NCBI RefSeq assembly: GCF_003544875.1
Contig: NZ_CP032094.1
Coordinates: forward strand, 62,001-126,000
Source of the DNA: Vibrio alfacsensis
Lineage (GTDB): Bacteria > Pseudomonadota > Gammaproteobacteria > Enterobacterales > Vibrionaceae
DNA: 64,000 nt
Direction of reading: 5' to 3'
The stretch's first letter is position 1; every line of letters starts with the position of its first letter. Shown in pieces: positions 56,266 to 64,000 of the stretch. The translations under genes were made by a program, and so were the position numbers. Under the pieces are notes generated by a model that was given only the letters and a program-made list of their open reading frames with translations, was not told the origin of the DNA and made no database searches.

Positions 56266-58415
56266 TTATTTTTCGAATTTCATATCTGTGACGTAAAACT
56301 TATCGCCAGCCACACCGTTTGCGCCAAAAATGGCAACCTGCATGATGTCTTGTACATCAATTGGCATTGCTGACATATCGAAACTGTATGTCGTCCAATC
56401 GCTATTTGGTTGAGGTGTTAATACGAACTCGTAAGAAGCCCCTTTTGCTGTATTGAATGCGATTTTGAACTCGTTTAATGTATCGATTGACGCCAACTTA
56501 AAGCTAAAGTTTTTGTACAGTTTCATGTCGAAGTCGAATGGCATAATGGCGCCATAGTGGTCACCAGTGAATGCAACAACAGCACCCCAACCGTTACCTT
56601 TGGTGATTTCCCACGCTTGGTTACCCAGATATGAAGCTTCAAGATCAAAACCTGACCCAGTTGACCAGTCATTGAATGATGCATTGCCAACGTTGATGAA
56701 ATTGCTGTCATCGTAAAGTAAGTCAGACGCTTCACCCGTTGATGAAATCATCAGGAACCGATCGCCATAATCATTGTGATCACGACTTGGGTGGGTTTGT
56801 GAGTCGTAAGCGTGGAAGTCAGTTAGGTATAGGACTTGACCTGTAGTATCTGGAGAAAACACGCCAACAACTGCAATTTGGTTGATGTGCGAGAGATTTA
56901 AGCCAAATGCAGTGAGATCAATATCAATCGTTGACCACTGTTCGGGATCTTCCAAACTGAATGGGATTTTAAACTCAGCTTTTTTGCCATTCACGTTGGC
57001 GCTTAGGAAGACTTCATATCTATCGAATTTGCCAACTGCTGCAACCTGTAATGAAAGGTTCGTATGGTTAGACAAGTCGGCGAGTGTGTTCGCATCACCA
57101 TCTGGGTGAGTCAGCGCCAATACCGTTCCCCAGTTGCCTTCCTCTGGTGTTTTAGCTCCACGAGTAATACTCCAAGTGGCTTTGCCTAGGTAAGAATCGT
57201 TGCTTTCAAATACTGAGCCAGTACTCCATTCACCGTAGTTTGCCTCGCCAAACGACGGATCGCGAGTAGCATCGATGATCACAAAGTCTTTGGCTATATC
57301 GACGTCTTTTTCCGGTGCTTGAGTTTTGACGAATTGGAAATCAGTTACGTAGAAAGTCGAAACACCGACTTGACCGCCAACCCCCATGATTGCAACTGTG
57401 TTGACTTTTGACATTTCAAGACCAAAATTACTTAACGGCAGGCGGATTGTTTGCCATTTGTCGTTAATTTGGTCATCAACTGGCAATTGCAGTTCCTTAG
57501 TGATGCCATCAGAAGCAATGGACAATGCATATCTGTCAAAGCCGCCTTTTGTTGCGACTTTAACATCAATATAGTTGAACTCGCTTAGGTCACGCTCGTA
57601 TCCTCCTTGTAGCACTAACACAGCACCCCAGTTACCCTCTTCTGGTGTTTTTGAGCCTTTTTGGATACTGAAAGCTTTTTTATTTTCAAAGTTGTCATCA
57701 GCATTAAAAACGGTGCCTGTGCTCCATTCTTGAATGGTGTCGTCACTGAATGCGATATCCGTATTTGTGAATCCAGACGTCGCATCATAAAGTACAAAGG
57801 AGTCTTGATCGGGTAGCGGTGGTGGGGTGGTGCCAGCTTCTTCGCTTAGGTACACGTCCGCTAAACTCACAGCATTTGCACCTGCGAAAGTCAAACCAAA
57901 GTAAGTCGTGGCGCTATTGGTTGTAATTGGCACTTGCATTTGTACCCAACCGTCAGCCAATGGTTTACCAACCGTTGAAAGTTGGTAAGTTTGTTTATCA
58001 TCGCCATAGGTTGTAGACGTGATCGACACTTCCACTGTGGTGGCACTGCTGCTCTTCACTTTAAAGTTTGCATGGGTATAAGCGGAAGAATCAAAGGTTG
58101 ATTGGTCTAAATAGCCCCACGCTAAGCTGGATGCTATGTCTCCCCAGCCTTCACCTCCGGTGATGTTGATGATTTCACGGTAAGTGCCGTGCGAAACCGT
58201 TTCTGCTTGGCTGCCGCTGCCCCAGTTTGACCAATCATCAAACGTCGCGTTGACGGTTTCGTTTGAGTGGACAATGTATAAACTTTCGCCCGCTGGTGGC
58301 GGAGTCGGTGGTGGGTTAGTGCCACCGCCACTATCATTATTTGTGAGCGGTTCATCACCACAACCGACTAAAGCAAGCGTTGCGAGCGCAGGGGTAAGAT
58401 ACTTAAAACTTTCAT
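56266..58415 (-). CDS. Four-module beta-sandwich glycan-binding lipoprotein, frameshifted in its signal peptide
   Basis: A non-catalytic lipoprotein of about 716 residues. The natural start is ATG at 58415 with GGAG 9 bases upstream. As written that ATG reads MKVLSILPL and stops. One more A in the AAA run gives MKSFKYLTPALATLALVGC, a perfect lipobox, continuous with the rest of the frame. After a Gly/Pro linker come four related beta-sandwich modules of ~150 residues. The last three share EWSTG or DWSTG, PEEGNWG or KGNGWG and closing FYVTDFQF, YLTDFHAY and FYVTDMKF. They resemble galactose-binding-like CBM folds. Probable surface beta-glucan binder. A LacI-type operator lies just upstream. 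Confidence 0.8.
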
Positions 58416-58433
58416 GGTATATAACTCCATTTA

Positions 58434-58447
58434 TGAAAGCGTTTACA
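58434..58447. promoter_or_regulatory. LacI-type operator before the four-module lipoprotein
   Basis: TGAAAGCGTTTACA, 19 bases upstream of the minus-strand ATG at 58415. Confidence 0.6.
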
Positions 58448-58562
58448 AATTTAAGGGGTAAATATGGCTGTTTCACCAAGCCATATATTTACCCCTCGGA
58501 ACGTGTCTCAAAACAGCAGATAAACGCGGTCTGAGTACAGATGAGGTTAAGAAAAAATACGC

Positions 58563-60119
58563 TTAGTTTCGTTCGAAGCGTACGTTATCAAGTTGGAATT
58601 TCATTTCGCCTGCAGGGTCAATAACTAAAATATTCTTGATATTTGATAGATCAACGCGGCCTGCGCCGAATGAGTTACCGTTACTAATTAGCTCAGCAAG
58701 ATCAATCTCAATAGTGTGCCAGTCATTGTCGGTAGGCACATCCACTGGCCAATCACTCACCGCTGGCCAACCACTGTCGAGTTTGAAGTAAATTTTATCG
58801 CCTTTGGTGCGCTCAAGCATTTTGATGTCGAAGATCAATTTTGCATTGGTTGTCCAAGCAGACATGTTTAGCTTCGGTACTTCAAAATAGATGTTACCTG
58901 TGTCAGCACGTTTGCTGATCTGCATAACTTCGCCACGCTCGCTGTCACTTACGTAATCAAAGTCCATGATCACACCCTGTGGGTCGTAGGCGTTTTGCTG
59001 CATGAACTCATTTAACTCACCATCAAAAATGTCAATGCTATCACCTGTGGTAAAGTCAGCTGGTAAGTCAACCATCATCGGCGGTTTGTTGCCTTTTACT
59101 TTGATAGCGTCTTCCGATACCGTGGCACAGCCATGACCCGTCTTTGGATCATTGCTGCATTCGTAAACACGCACATAATCGACTTCTAGTGCTTGTGGGA
59201 ACATGTCAGGATTAACATTTTTCTCGTTGGTATTGCCAGACCATGACCCACCAACCGCAAGGTTAAGCAGTAAGTGGAAGCGTTGTTCGAACGGAGCATC
59301 GGCATGGCCAATCACTTGTTCGCCATTTTCAGTGTAAAGCGCGTACCAACCATCAGACGTTTGTGTTGCGTAGTGAACGTCATCCACGTACCAACGCATT
59401 TCATCTTTTTCCCACTCTAATGAGTAAGTGTGGAAGTCATCCGCTGGGTTCGCACCATTTGGTAGGTAGTAGGCTTGACCAGAGTGTTTGTTGTTAGGCC
59501 ATGCGCCGCCGTAATGCAGGGTTCCGTAAATGCGCGATTCTGGCTGGCCATTGAGTTCACCAGGGGCGTCCGATTTTGCTTTTAGGTTTACCGCTTCAAC
59601 AATGTCGATTTCACCTGATGCAGCCCAAGTCCCGTATACGTAGTCGGTTGGCAGCATCCAAATCGCAGGCCAAGTACCTTGACCGACCGGCATTTTGGCG
59701 CGAATTTCAAAGCGTCCGTAGGTCCAATCCCCTTTTTCTTTACTGCGAAGACGAGCGGAGGTATAAGGCAGAGTATTGAGTTTCGTGTAGTCATTATCTG
59801 GGTTGTTTGGACCCATGAAAGTTTCGTTGTATGCAACTAAGTACAATACACCATCTTGAACGAACGCATTTTTGTCACGTGCCGTGTAGCACTGTTGCTC
59901 GTTGTTGCCGCCGCCCCAGCAGTTTTCTTCAAAACTCCATTTAGACTCGTCAACCTCAGTGCCGTTAAATTCATCACTCCAGACTAACGCCCAGCCTTCA
60001 CCTTTTTTTATCTCAGGATCGCTTAGTGTTTGCTCGGGTACGACGAAGCTTGAACTGCAGCCTGACAAGAGTGCCGCGCCAATAGCGCTGGCCACCAGAC
60101 TGGTGTTGAATTTGAACAT
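58563..60119 (-). CDS. GH16 laminarinase lipoprotein with C-terminal CBM
   Basis: A 518-residue endo-beta-1,3-glucanase. ATG at 60119 gives MFKFNTSLVASAIGAALLSG and lipobox C21; a longer frame to 60149 is rejected. The GH16 catalytic set is E170 and E175 in SGEIDIVEAV. The fold ends near residue 340 (VYECSNDPKTGHGCAT). Residues about 355-518 are a beta-sandwich (DIFDGELNEFMQQNAYDPQG and QLDNVRFERN), a likely carbohydrate-binding module. Longer sister of the GH16 gene at 51513; the two share nearly all catalytic-domain blocks. Under a LacI-type site at 60152. Confidence 0.93.
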   Translation of the reverse strand: MFKFNTSLVASAIGAALLSGCSSSFVVPEQTLSDPEIKKGEGWALVWSDEFNGTEVDESKWSFEENCWGGGNNEQQCYTARDKNAFVQDGVLYLVAYNETFMGPNNPDNDYTKLNTLPYTSARLRSKEKGDWTYGRFEIRAKMPVGQGTWPAIWMLPTDYVYGTWAASGEIDIVEAVNLKAKSDAPGELNGQPESRIYGTLHYGGAWPNNKHSGQAYYLPNGANPADDFHTYSLEWEKDEMRWYVDDVHYATQTSDGWYALYTENGEQVIGHADAPFEQRFHLLLNLAVGGSWSGNTNEKNVNPDMFPQALEVDYVRVYECSNDPKTGHGCATVSEDAIKVKGNKPPMMVDLPADFTTGDSIDIFDGELNEFMQQNAYDPQGVIMDFDYVSDSERGEVMQISKRADTGNIYFEVPKLNMSAWTTNAKLIFDIKMLERTKGDKIYFKLDSGWPAVSDWPVDVPTDNDWHTIEIDLAELISNGNSFGAGRVDLSNIKNILVIDPAGEMKFQLDNVRFERN

Positions 60120-60151
60120 AAAGGTTATTCCTACATATAGATAGAACACAA

Positions 60152-60169
60152 AAAGAAAGCCCTTTCTTT
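60152..60169. promoter_or_regulatory. LacI-type operator before the second GH16 gene
   Basis: AAAGAAAGCCCTTTCTTT, an 18-bp palindrome apart from its centre, 32 bases upstream of the minus-strand ATG. Confidence 0.6.
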
Positions 60170-60554
60170 ATAGCATTTTGAATGTGTCATTCAATGATTT
60201 CACATTTATTTGTGATGAAAAATAGTGGAATTGTGATCCTGTTCAATAAGGGCTATATACACAATGACAAAGAAAACCACTTTGTATAACAGCTTTATAA
60301 ACATATTTTTTGGCTAGTTGTCATATATGCCCTCAAAAATAAAACAAACAAAACCTCATGTAAGTTATTGTTTTAAAGGCGTTTTGCTTATTCCGTTGGA
60401 ATCTTTATTAAAATTTGTTTTATATCAAATTTTAATAAAGATTAGTGATTTAAATCACTAATCTACAATGAAGTTGGTAGTAATTCTGGACTAAACAAAA
60501 TAGTTTTTATTTTGATCTCGCTTTAATCATTATTTTTAAAACAAACAACCCCTT

Positions 60555-60570
60555 AAGTAAGCGCTTACTT
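60555..60570. promoter_or_regulatory. Perfect LacI-type operator before the small secreted protein
   Basis: AAGTAAGCGCTTACTT is a perfect 16-bp palindrome, the best copy in the window, 59 bases before the GTG at 60630. Confidence 0.72.
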
Positions 60571-60629
60571 TGTGATTCTCTGTGTGGTGTTGTTTAGTGG
60601 GTAATTAGATTAACTAAGAGGGAGGTAGA

Positions 60630-60815
60630 GTGGAAAAAGTTACATTTTTGTCATTGTTACTTATATATAGCGTGAGTGCTGTTGCAGATGGTCATGAGCA
60701 AAAAGTGCCGTGCTTTTCATACGAAAAAAACGACTTTATTGGGTGGATGACAAAAAAAGAGTGTGTATTAAACAAAGGGATTAGCCCAAGTCAATTAGGT
60801 GAGAATAAAGAGTAA
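60630..60815 (+). CDS. 61-residue small secreted protein
   Basis: GTG start with GGGAGGT 5 bases upstream, a strong ribosome site. Signal peptide MEKVTFLSLLLIYSVSAVA, leaving a mature ~42-residue polypeptide beginning DGHEQKVPCFSYEKNDFIGW, with two cysteines that could form a disulfide. Lysine- and glutamate-rich tail. Preceded by the best LacI-type operator in the locus and followed by the sugar porin, so it belongs to the beta-glucan response. No family recognised. Confidence 0.65.
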   Translation: MEKVTFLSLLLIYSVSAVADGHEQKVPCFSYEKNDFIGWMTKKECVLNKGISPSQLGENKE

Positions 60816-61003
60816 GAAAAGGCTGTAAAAGGTTATGTATTCTTTGATAAGTGCGATTTAAAGAGTGCGTGTGTTGTTTTGAGGATATTAAGAATCTACT
60901 AGTGTTGATCTTGATAGGCTTTTAACGAGAATCGTGTTTATTTGTTTGCCTACGATGGAGCCATTATTAACTGATATGACAATGAGTTAGTCATTTCAAA
61001 GTT

Positions 61004-61017
61004 TGAAAGCGGTTACA
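61004..61017. promoter_or_regulatory. LacI-type operator, distal to the sugar porin
   Basis: TGAAAGCGGTTACA, 105 bases upstream of the next copy (start to start), a spacing compatible with looping. Confidence 0.5.
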
Positions 61018-61108
61018 TAAGGATGAAGTGGATCACGGTATTGATTTACTTTGCAATTATAATGGTGATTAAAAATCAAGTGTGAATAGTTAGTATTACA
61101 GTTGCTTT

Positions 61109-61122
61109 TGTAAGCGCTTTCA
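61109..61122. promoter_or_regulatory. LacI-type operator, proximal to the sugar porin
   Basis: TGTAAGCGCTTTCA, 34 bases before the porin ATG. Confidence 0.65.
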
Positions 61123-61156
61123 ATTGGTTCGCGTTAATTTTAGTTGTAGGGATATT

Positions 61157-62455
61157 ATGAAAGTTTCTAAAGTACATTTGGCTTGTATGCTCGCAATCGC
61201 CGGAGTTACAAGCCCTTCAATTTATGCTTCGGAAAATACTGAAGGATTTGAGTTTAATGGGTATTTCCGTCAAGGTTTGCTTTACAGCGTTGAAAACGAT
61301 TTAAAAGACTCGGACTTTGTAGCGCAAAAAGAAACTTTAGGCCGATTGGGTCTTGAGTATGACAATCAAACCAACCTAGATTTTTCTTATCGTTGGACAT
61401 ACGGCGACGGTCGTTCATTGAAGATTGGTGCGGGTGTAGCAGAGGGTTTAACTGCCGGTAACGGCAGTGGTTTTGTTGAGATTACTGGTTACACTGATAC
61501 CGGAGTGTTGTTTGCAGGTAAACGTGACTACGGTAAAGAGCGCTACATTTGGATGACCGACTTTTTCTATACCGATATGTCTGGTACTGGCTTTGGTGTT
61601 GAAAACATGAAAGTCGGGAGTGCGATTGTCAACGCTGCATATATTGCTAGTAAGCGAGATAGTTATGATCTAGAAGATGACGAACAGTTCAAAGATTCTG
61701 ACAACCTCAACAATATTATGCATGCCGTTAACGTGGCTGCTAGGTATGGTGTCTGGGACGTTTCAGCGACCTTAAAAGCGATGCCAGATAACTGGGATAT
61801 TACGGGAAAAGAATGGGCTGAGACGGGTTTTGACATCACTGTTGGTTACAAACTATTTAGCCTCCTAGGTCTACAAGGTGATGGTAGCTCACACACCAAC
61901 TTTGTGCTTCAAGCCGGTAAAGGTCTTGGCGCGGGTAACCTCCTTGGTGGCACGATCACTGACTACAATGCATATCGTCCAGGTGGCTTGCGTTTTGGTG
62001 AGCATGAGTTTGAGTGGGGGGTTGGCTCAGACGCGCTCTCTTTGCTGACTCAAGTGGAAGAAGACGATGTATCTTACCGTGCGTTAGTGTTTGGCGGTCA
62101 TACGTTTGATAACGGAATTGGTATCTTCCCTTCGGTACAAGGCCAATACAACGACTATGCAGACGGCACCTACGATTACTGGGCATCTGCGATGGTACGT
62201 CCGGTGATGGGCATCAACTCAATGATGTATCTTCAAGGTGAAATCGGTTACGTCTACAACAACTGGGACGGTGATAGTTACGATCAAGCGAAAGTAACCA
62301 TTGCACCAACATTGATGTTCCCTACTTGGACCGGTGTTAACCCAGAAGTGCGTTTCCTTGCAAGTTGGGTAAAGAACTCCTGGACTACCGATCCAGACAA
62401 AGGCCAACCGAAAAACGACTTTATTGTTGGCATTCAAACGGAAGCAAGCTGGTAA
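61157..62455 (+). CDS. LamB-like carbohydrate porin
   Basis: A 432-residue outer-membrane beta-barrel. ATG at 61157 gives the signal peptide MKVSKVHLACMLAIAGVTSP with cleavage near IYAS-EN. The mature start EGFEFNGYFRQGLLYSVEND resembles LamB/ScrY-type porins. The barrel is Gly/Tyr/Asp-rich and ends VGIQTEASW, with a terminal aromatic residue as BAM substrates need. Expected to pass beta-glucan oligosaccharides released by the GH16/GH17 enzymes. A partial hairpin separates it from the ABC binding protein, which is probably on the same transcript. Confidence 0.87.
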   Translation: MKVSKVHLACMLAIAGVTSPSIYASENTEGFEFNGYFRQGLLYSVENDLKDSDFVAQKETLGRLGLEYDNQTNLDFSYRWTYGDGRSLKIGAGVAEGLTAGNGSGFVEITGYTDTGVLFAGKRDYGKERYIWMTDFFYTDMSGTGFGVENMKVGSAIVNAAYIASKRDSYDLEDDEQFKDSDNLNNIMHAVNVAARYGVWDVSATLKAMPDNWDITGKEWAETGFDITVGYKLFSLLGLQGDGSSHTNFVLQAGKGLGAGNLLGGTITDYNAYRPGGLRFGEHEFEWGVGSDALSLLTQVEEDDVSYRALVFGGHTFDNGIGIFPSVQGQYNDYADGTYDYWASAMVRPVMGINSMMYLQGEIGYVYNNWDGDSYDQAKVTIAPTLMFPTWTGVNPEVRFLASWVKNSWTTDPDKGQPKNDFIVGIQTEASW

Positions 62456-62468
62456 TTTCCCAATCGTT

Positions 62469-62497
62469 CGCCGCTTTTTTCTTTGAGAAAAGCGGCG
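62469..62497 (+). promoter_or_regulatory. Intercistronic hairpin between porin and ABC binding protein
   Basis: CGCCGCTTTT (62469-62478) pairs exactly with AAAAGCGGCG (62488-62497). No T run follows, so probably a processing stem that gives more porin than ABC subunits. Confidence 0.55.
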
Positions 62498-62528
62498 CTG
62501 TCGACAAGACTCATTCTAGGTGTACATC

Positions 62529-64000
62529 ATGAAAAAACTGTTGTTCTCTTCATTGCTGTCCATGGCGATGTTCTCCAATGCTGGTCAAGCAGCAGATCAA
62601 ATTTCGATGCCAAACTTAAAAGTGTTGGCAGAAAGCTCAAATGGTTGGGTAAAAAACTTTAACCCTTGGATTGGTGGGCGCACCAATTTTGTTTATGAGC
62701 CGTTGGTGATTTTCGACCCATACCACTCTGAAGTAGAACACATGTGGTTAGCGGAAAGCTACGAAACAGCAGCAGACATGAAAAGCATCACCGTCAAACT
62801 GCGTCAAAACGTGAAATGGTCGGATGGTGAAGCATTCAATGCGGATGATGTAATATTTAGCTACCTGTACCCAAAGCAACACCCCGCGATTGATATTGCT
62901 GGCAACGCATCACGAATTGAGAGCGCGATAAAGATTGATGATTACACGGTAAAAGTGACCCTAAAAGACGCTAACGCCTTTGGCAAATATGAAGCGTTAG
63001 GTGAGGGAGTGTTAATCGTACCAGAGCATATTTGGTCACACGTAACCTCGCCAGCTCAAGAGATCAATGCAGAGCCTGTCGGTACTGGGCCGTTTACTCA
63101 AATTGAACGTTTTACACCGCAAGTCTATGTGCAGTGTAAAAATCCGCATTACTGGAATGCAGAGCTGGCCATCAACTGTTTGGAATTTCCTCAGTACTCA
63201 AGCAATGATGCTGCGTTGGAAATGCTGATGAAAGGCAGTGTTGATTGGGCGGGTATTTTTATTCCAGATATTGAACATACTTACACCAAAACTAGTGACA
63301 ACAATCATTATTGGTTTCCATCTAATGATGGTGTGCGTCTTGCTTTTAACTTTGAAACAACCAATGAAAATGCACGCAAAGCGTTCAGTGAAGTGAACTT
63401 TCGTAAAGCGGTGAGTCTTGCGATGGACCGTGAAGCGATGATGTATATCGGCTCTTACGGTTACGTTGAAGGTGATAATCCTGCGACAAACTTGCCTAAG
63501 GGACTGTGGGGTTGGCGGGATGAACAGGCCGATAATACGTGGTCTCAGTATTACCAATATGATCTGAAAAAAGCCAAGGCGTATTTGGAGCAAGGCGGCT
63601 TTAAAGATACTGATGGTGATGGCTATGTGAACAACCCGGATGGTTCGAAGTTCTCATTCCGTATCCAAGTACCGAGTGGCTGGAGTGATTGGATCAACAA
63701 TGCGTCGATTGTCGTTGAAGGTCTGCGCTTTATAGGCGTGGATGCGACGATAGTGACACCTGAGGTCAATGCGTACGCGACCAACTGGATGCAAAACAAT
63801 TTTGAAGCGGGACTGGTATCGGGGGGGTTACAACCATCAATTTGGGCTTTCTATTCTTACACCATGCATTCTAAATATGCACAAACCGGCTTGTGGTGGT
63901 CGACATCAATGCATAATTACCGCAATGCAGAGATCGATTCGCTGATTGATACGCTAGCGGTGACGGATGAAAAAACCAAACAACGTCAGTTGATTTCACA
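62529..64000 (+). CDS. ABC transporter substrate-binding protein, family 5, 3' truncated by the window
   Basis: The first 490 or so residues of a periplasmic binding protein. Signal MKKLLFSSLLSMAMFSNAGQ, cleaved near AGQAA-DQ. Family-5 (DppA/OppA-like) marks: WSDGEAFNADDVIFSYL, VGTGPFTQIER, FRKAVSLAMDREAMMYIGSYG. Although the family is named for peptides, several members bind beta-gluco-oligosaccharides, and the location after a sugar porin in a beta-glucan locus favours that. The frame is open to the last base; permease and ATPase genes presumably follow outside. The A6 run after its ATG is intact. Confidence 0.88.
   Translation, partial: MKKLLFSSLLSMAMFSNAGQAADQISMPNLKVLAESSNGWVKNFNPWIGGRTNFVYEPLVIFDPYHSEVEHMWLAESYETAADMKSITVKLRQNVKWSDGEAFNADDVIFSYLYPKQHPAIDIAGNASRIESAIKIDDYTVKVTLKDANAFGKYEALGEGVLIVPEHIWSHVTSPAQEINAEPVGTGPFTQIERFTPQVYVQCKNPHYWNAELAINCLEFPQYSSNDAALEMLMKGSVDWAGIFIPDIEHTYTKTSDNNHYWFPSNDGVRLAFNFETTNENARKAFSEVNFRKAVSLAMDREAMMYIGSYGYVEGDNPATNLPKGLWGWRDEQADNTWSQYYQYDLKKAKAYLEQGGFKDTDGDGYVNNPDGSKFSFRIQVPSGWSDWINNASIVVEGLRFIGVDATIVTPEVNAYATNWMQNNFEAGLVSGGLQPSIWAFYSYTMHSKYAQTGLWWSTSMHNYRNAEIDSLIDTLAVTDEKTKQRQLIS

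Larger units (their letters stand above)
60120..60629. other. Divergent control region of GH16 and the small secreted protein
   Basis: 510 bp, very AT-rich, with operators at 60152 and 60555. It also has a TTTTAATAAAGATTAG / AAATCACTAATC stretch (60415-60465) with overlapping short repeats. No gene was seen. Confidence 0.45.
60816..61156. other. Control region before the sugar porin
   Basis: 341 bp with LacI-type sites at 61004 and 61109. No coding segment was seen. Confidence 0.45.

Overview
The window looks like a Vibrio genome (Vibrionaceae, quite possibly the second chromosome). The evidence is the gene content: a divergent maoP/hdfR pair, nagB, an NhaD-type antiporter, ppnP, small Vibrio-type proteins, and two accessory carbohydrate-degradation loci. 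This is family recognition by eye; no database search was run. No tRNA, rRNA, CRISPR array or prophage was seen.

Region 1 (1-21.4 kb) is a glycosaminoglycan locus best read as chondroitin/dermatan sulfate use. It holds a PL8 chondroitinase (5' end outside the window), a surface-type lipoprotein, an OprD-like porin, a secreted jelly-roll protein and a Tat-exported lipoprotein sulfatase. Divergent from the sulfatase is a long operon: DeoR-type repressor (agaR-like), kbaZ, agaS (frameshifted), a complete mannose-family PTS (IIB, IIC, IID, IIA), GalNAc-6-P deacetylase, kduI, kduD and a GH105 unsaturated glucuronyl hydrolase. The implied route is: extracellular lysis to unsaturated disaccharide, desulfation, porin, PTS import, GH105 cleavage, then the uronate through KduI/KduD and the GalNAc half through AgaA/AgaS/KbaZ. 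CTTTCG/CGAAAG boxes crowd the divergent control region. Between PL8 and the lipoprotein lies an IS3-family element inserted into the decayed remains of an IS4-type transposase.

Region 2 (21.4-36.3 kb) is ordinary chromosome: a PD-(D/E)XK-like protein, nagB, maoP/hdfR, an Ada-AlkA fusion plus ogt, a YitT-type protein, nhaD, an acyltransferase, a TetR regulator with a target hydrolase, ppnP and several small proteins.

Region 3 (36.3-64 kb) is a beta-1,3-glucan (laminarin-type) locus. It carries lipoprotein GH17, two GH16 and one GH3 enzyme, three multi-module glycan-binding lipoproteins, a GH149/GH94-like phosphorylase, a GPH symporter, a cytoplasmic GH30, a small secreted protein, a sugar porin and the start of a family-5 ABC binding protein. 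There is no SusC/SusD pair. LacI-type palindromes of the form GAAAGCGCTTTC precede nearly every unit, but no LacI gene is visible.

AgaS, the GH149 gene (twice), one GH16, one binding lipoprotein and a 60-residue gene each appear to lack one base in a short A/T run. This is either gene decay or a homopolymer sequencing problem, and should be settled before any gene is called dead.
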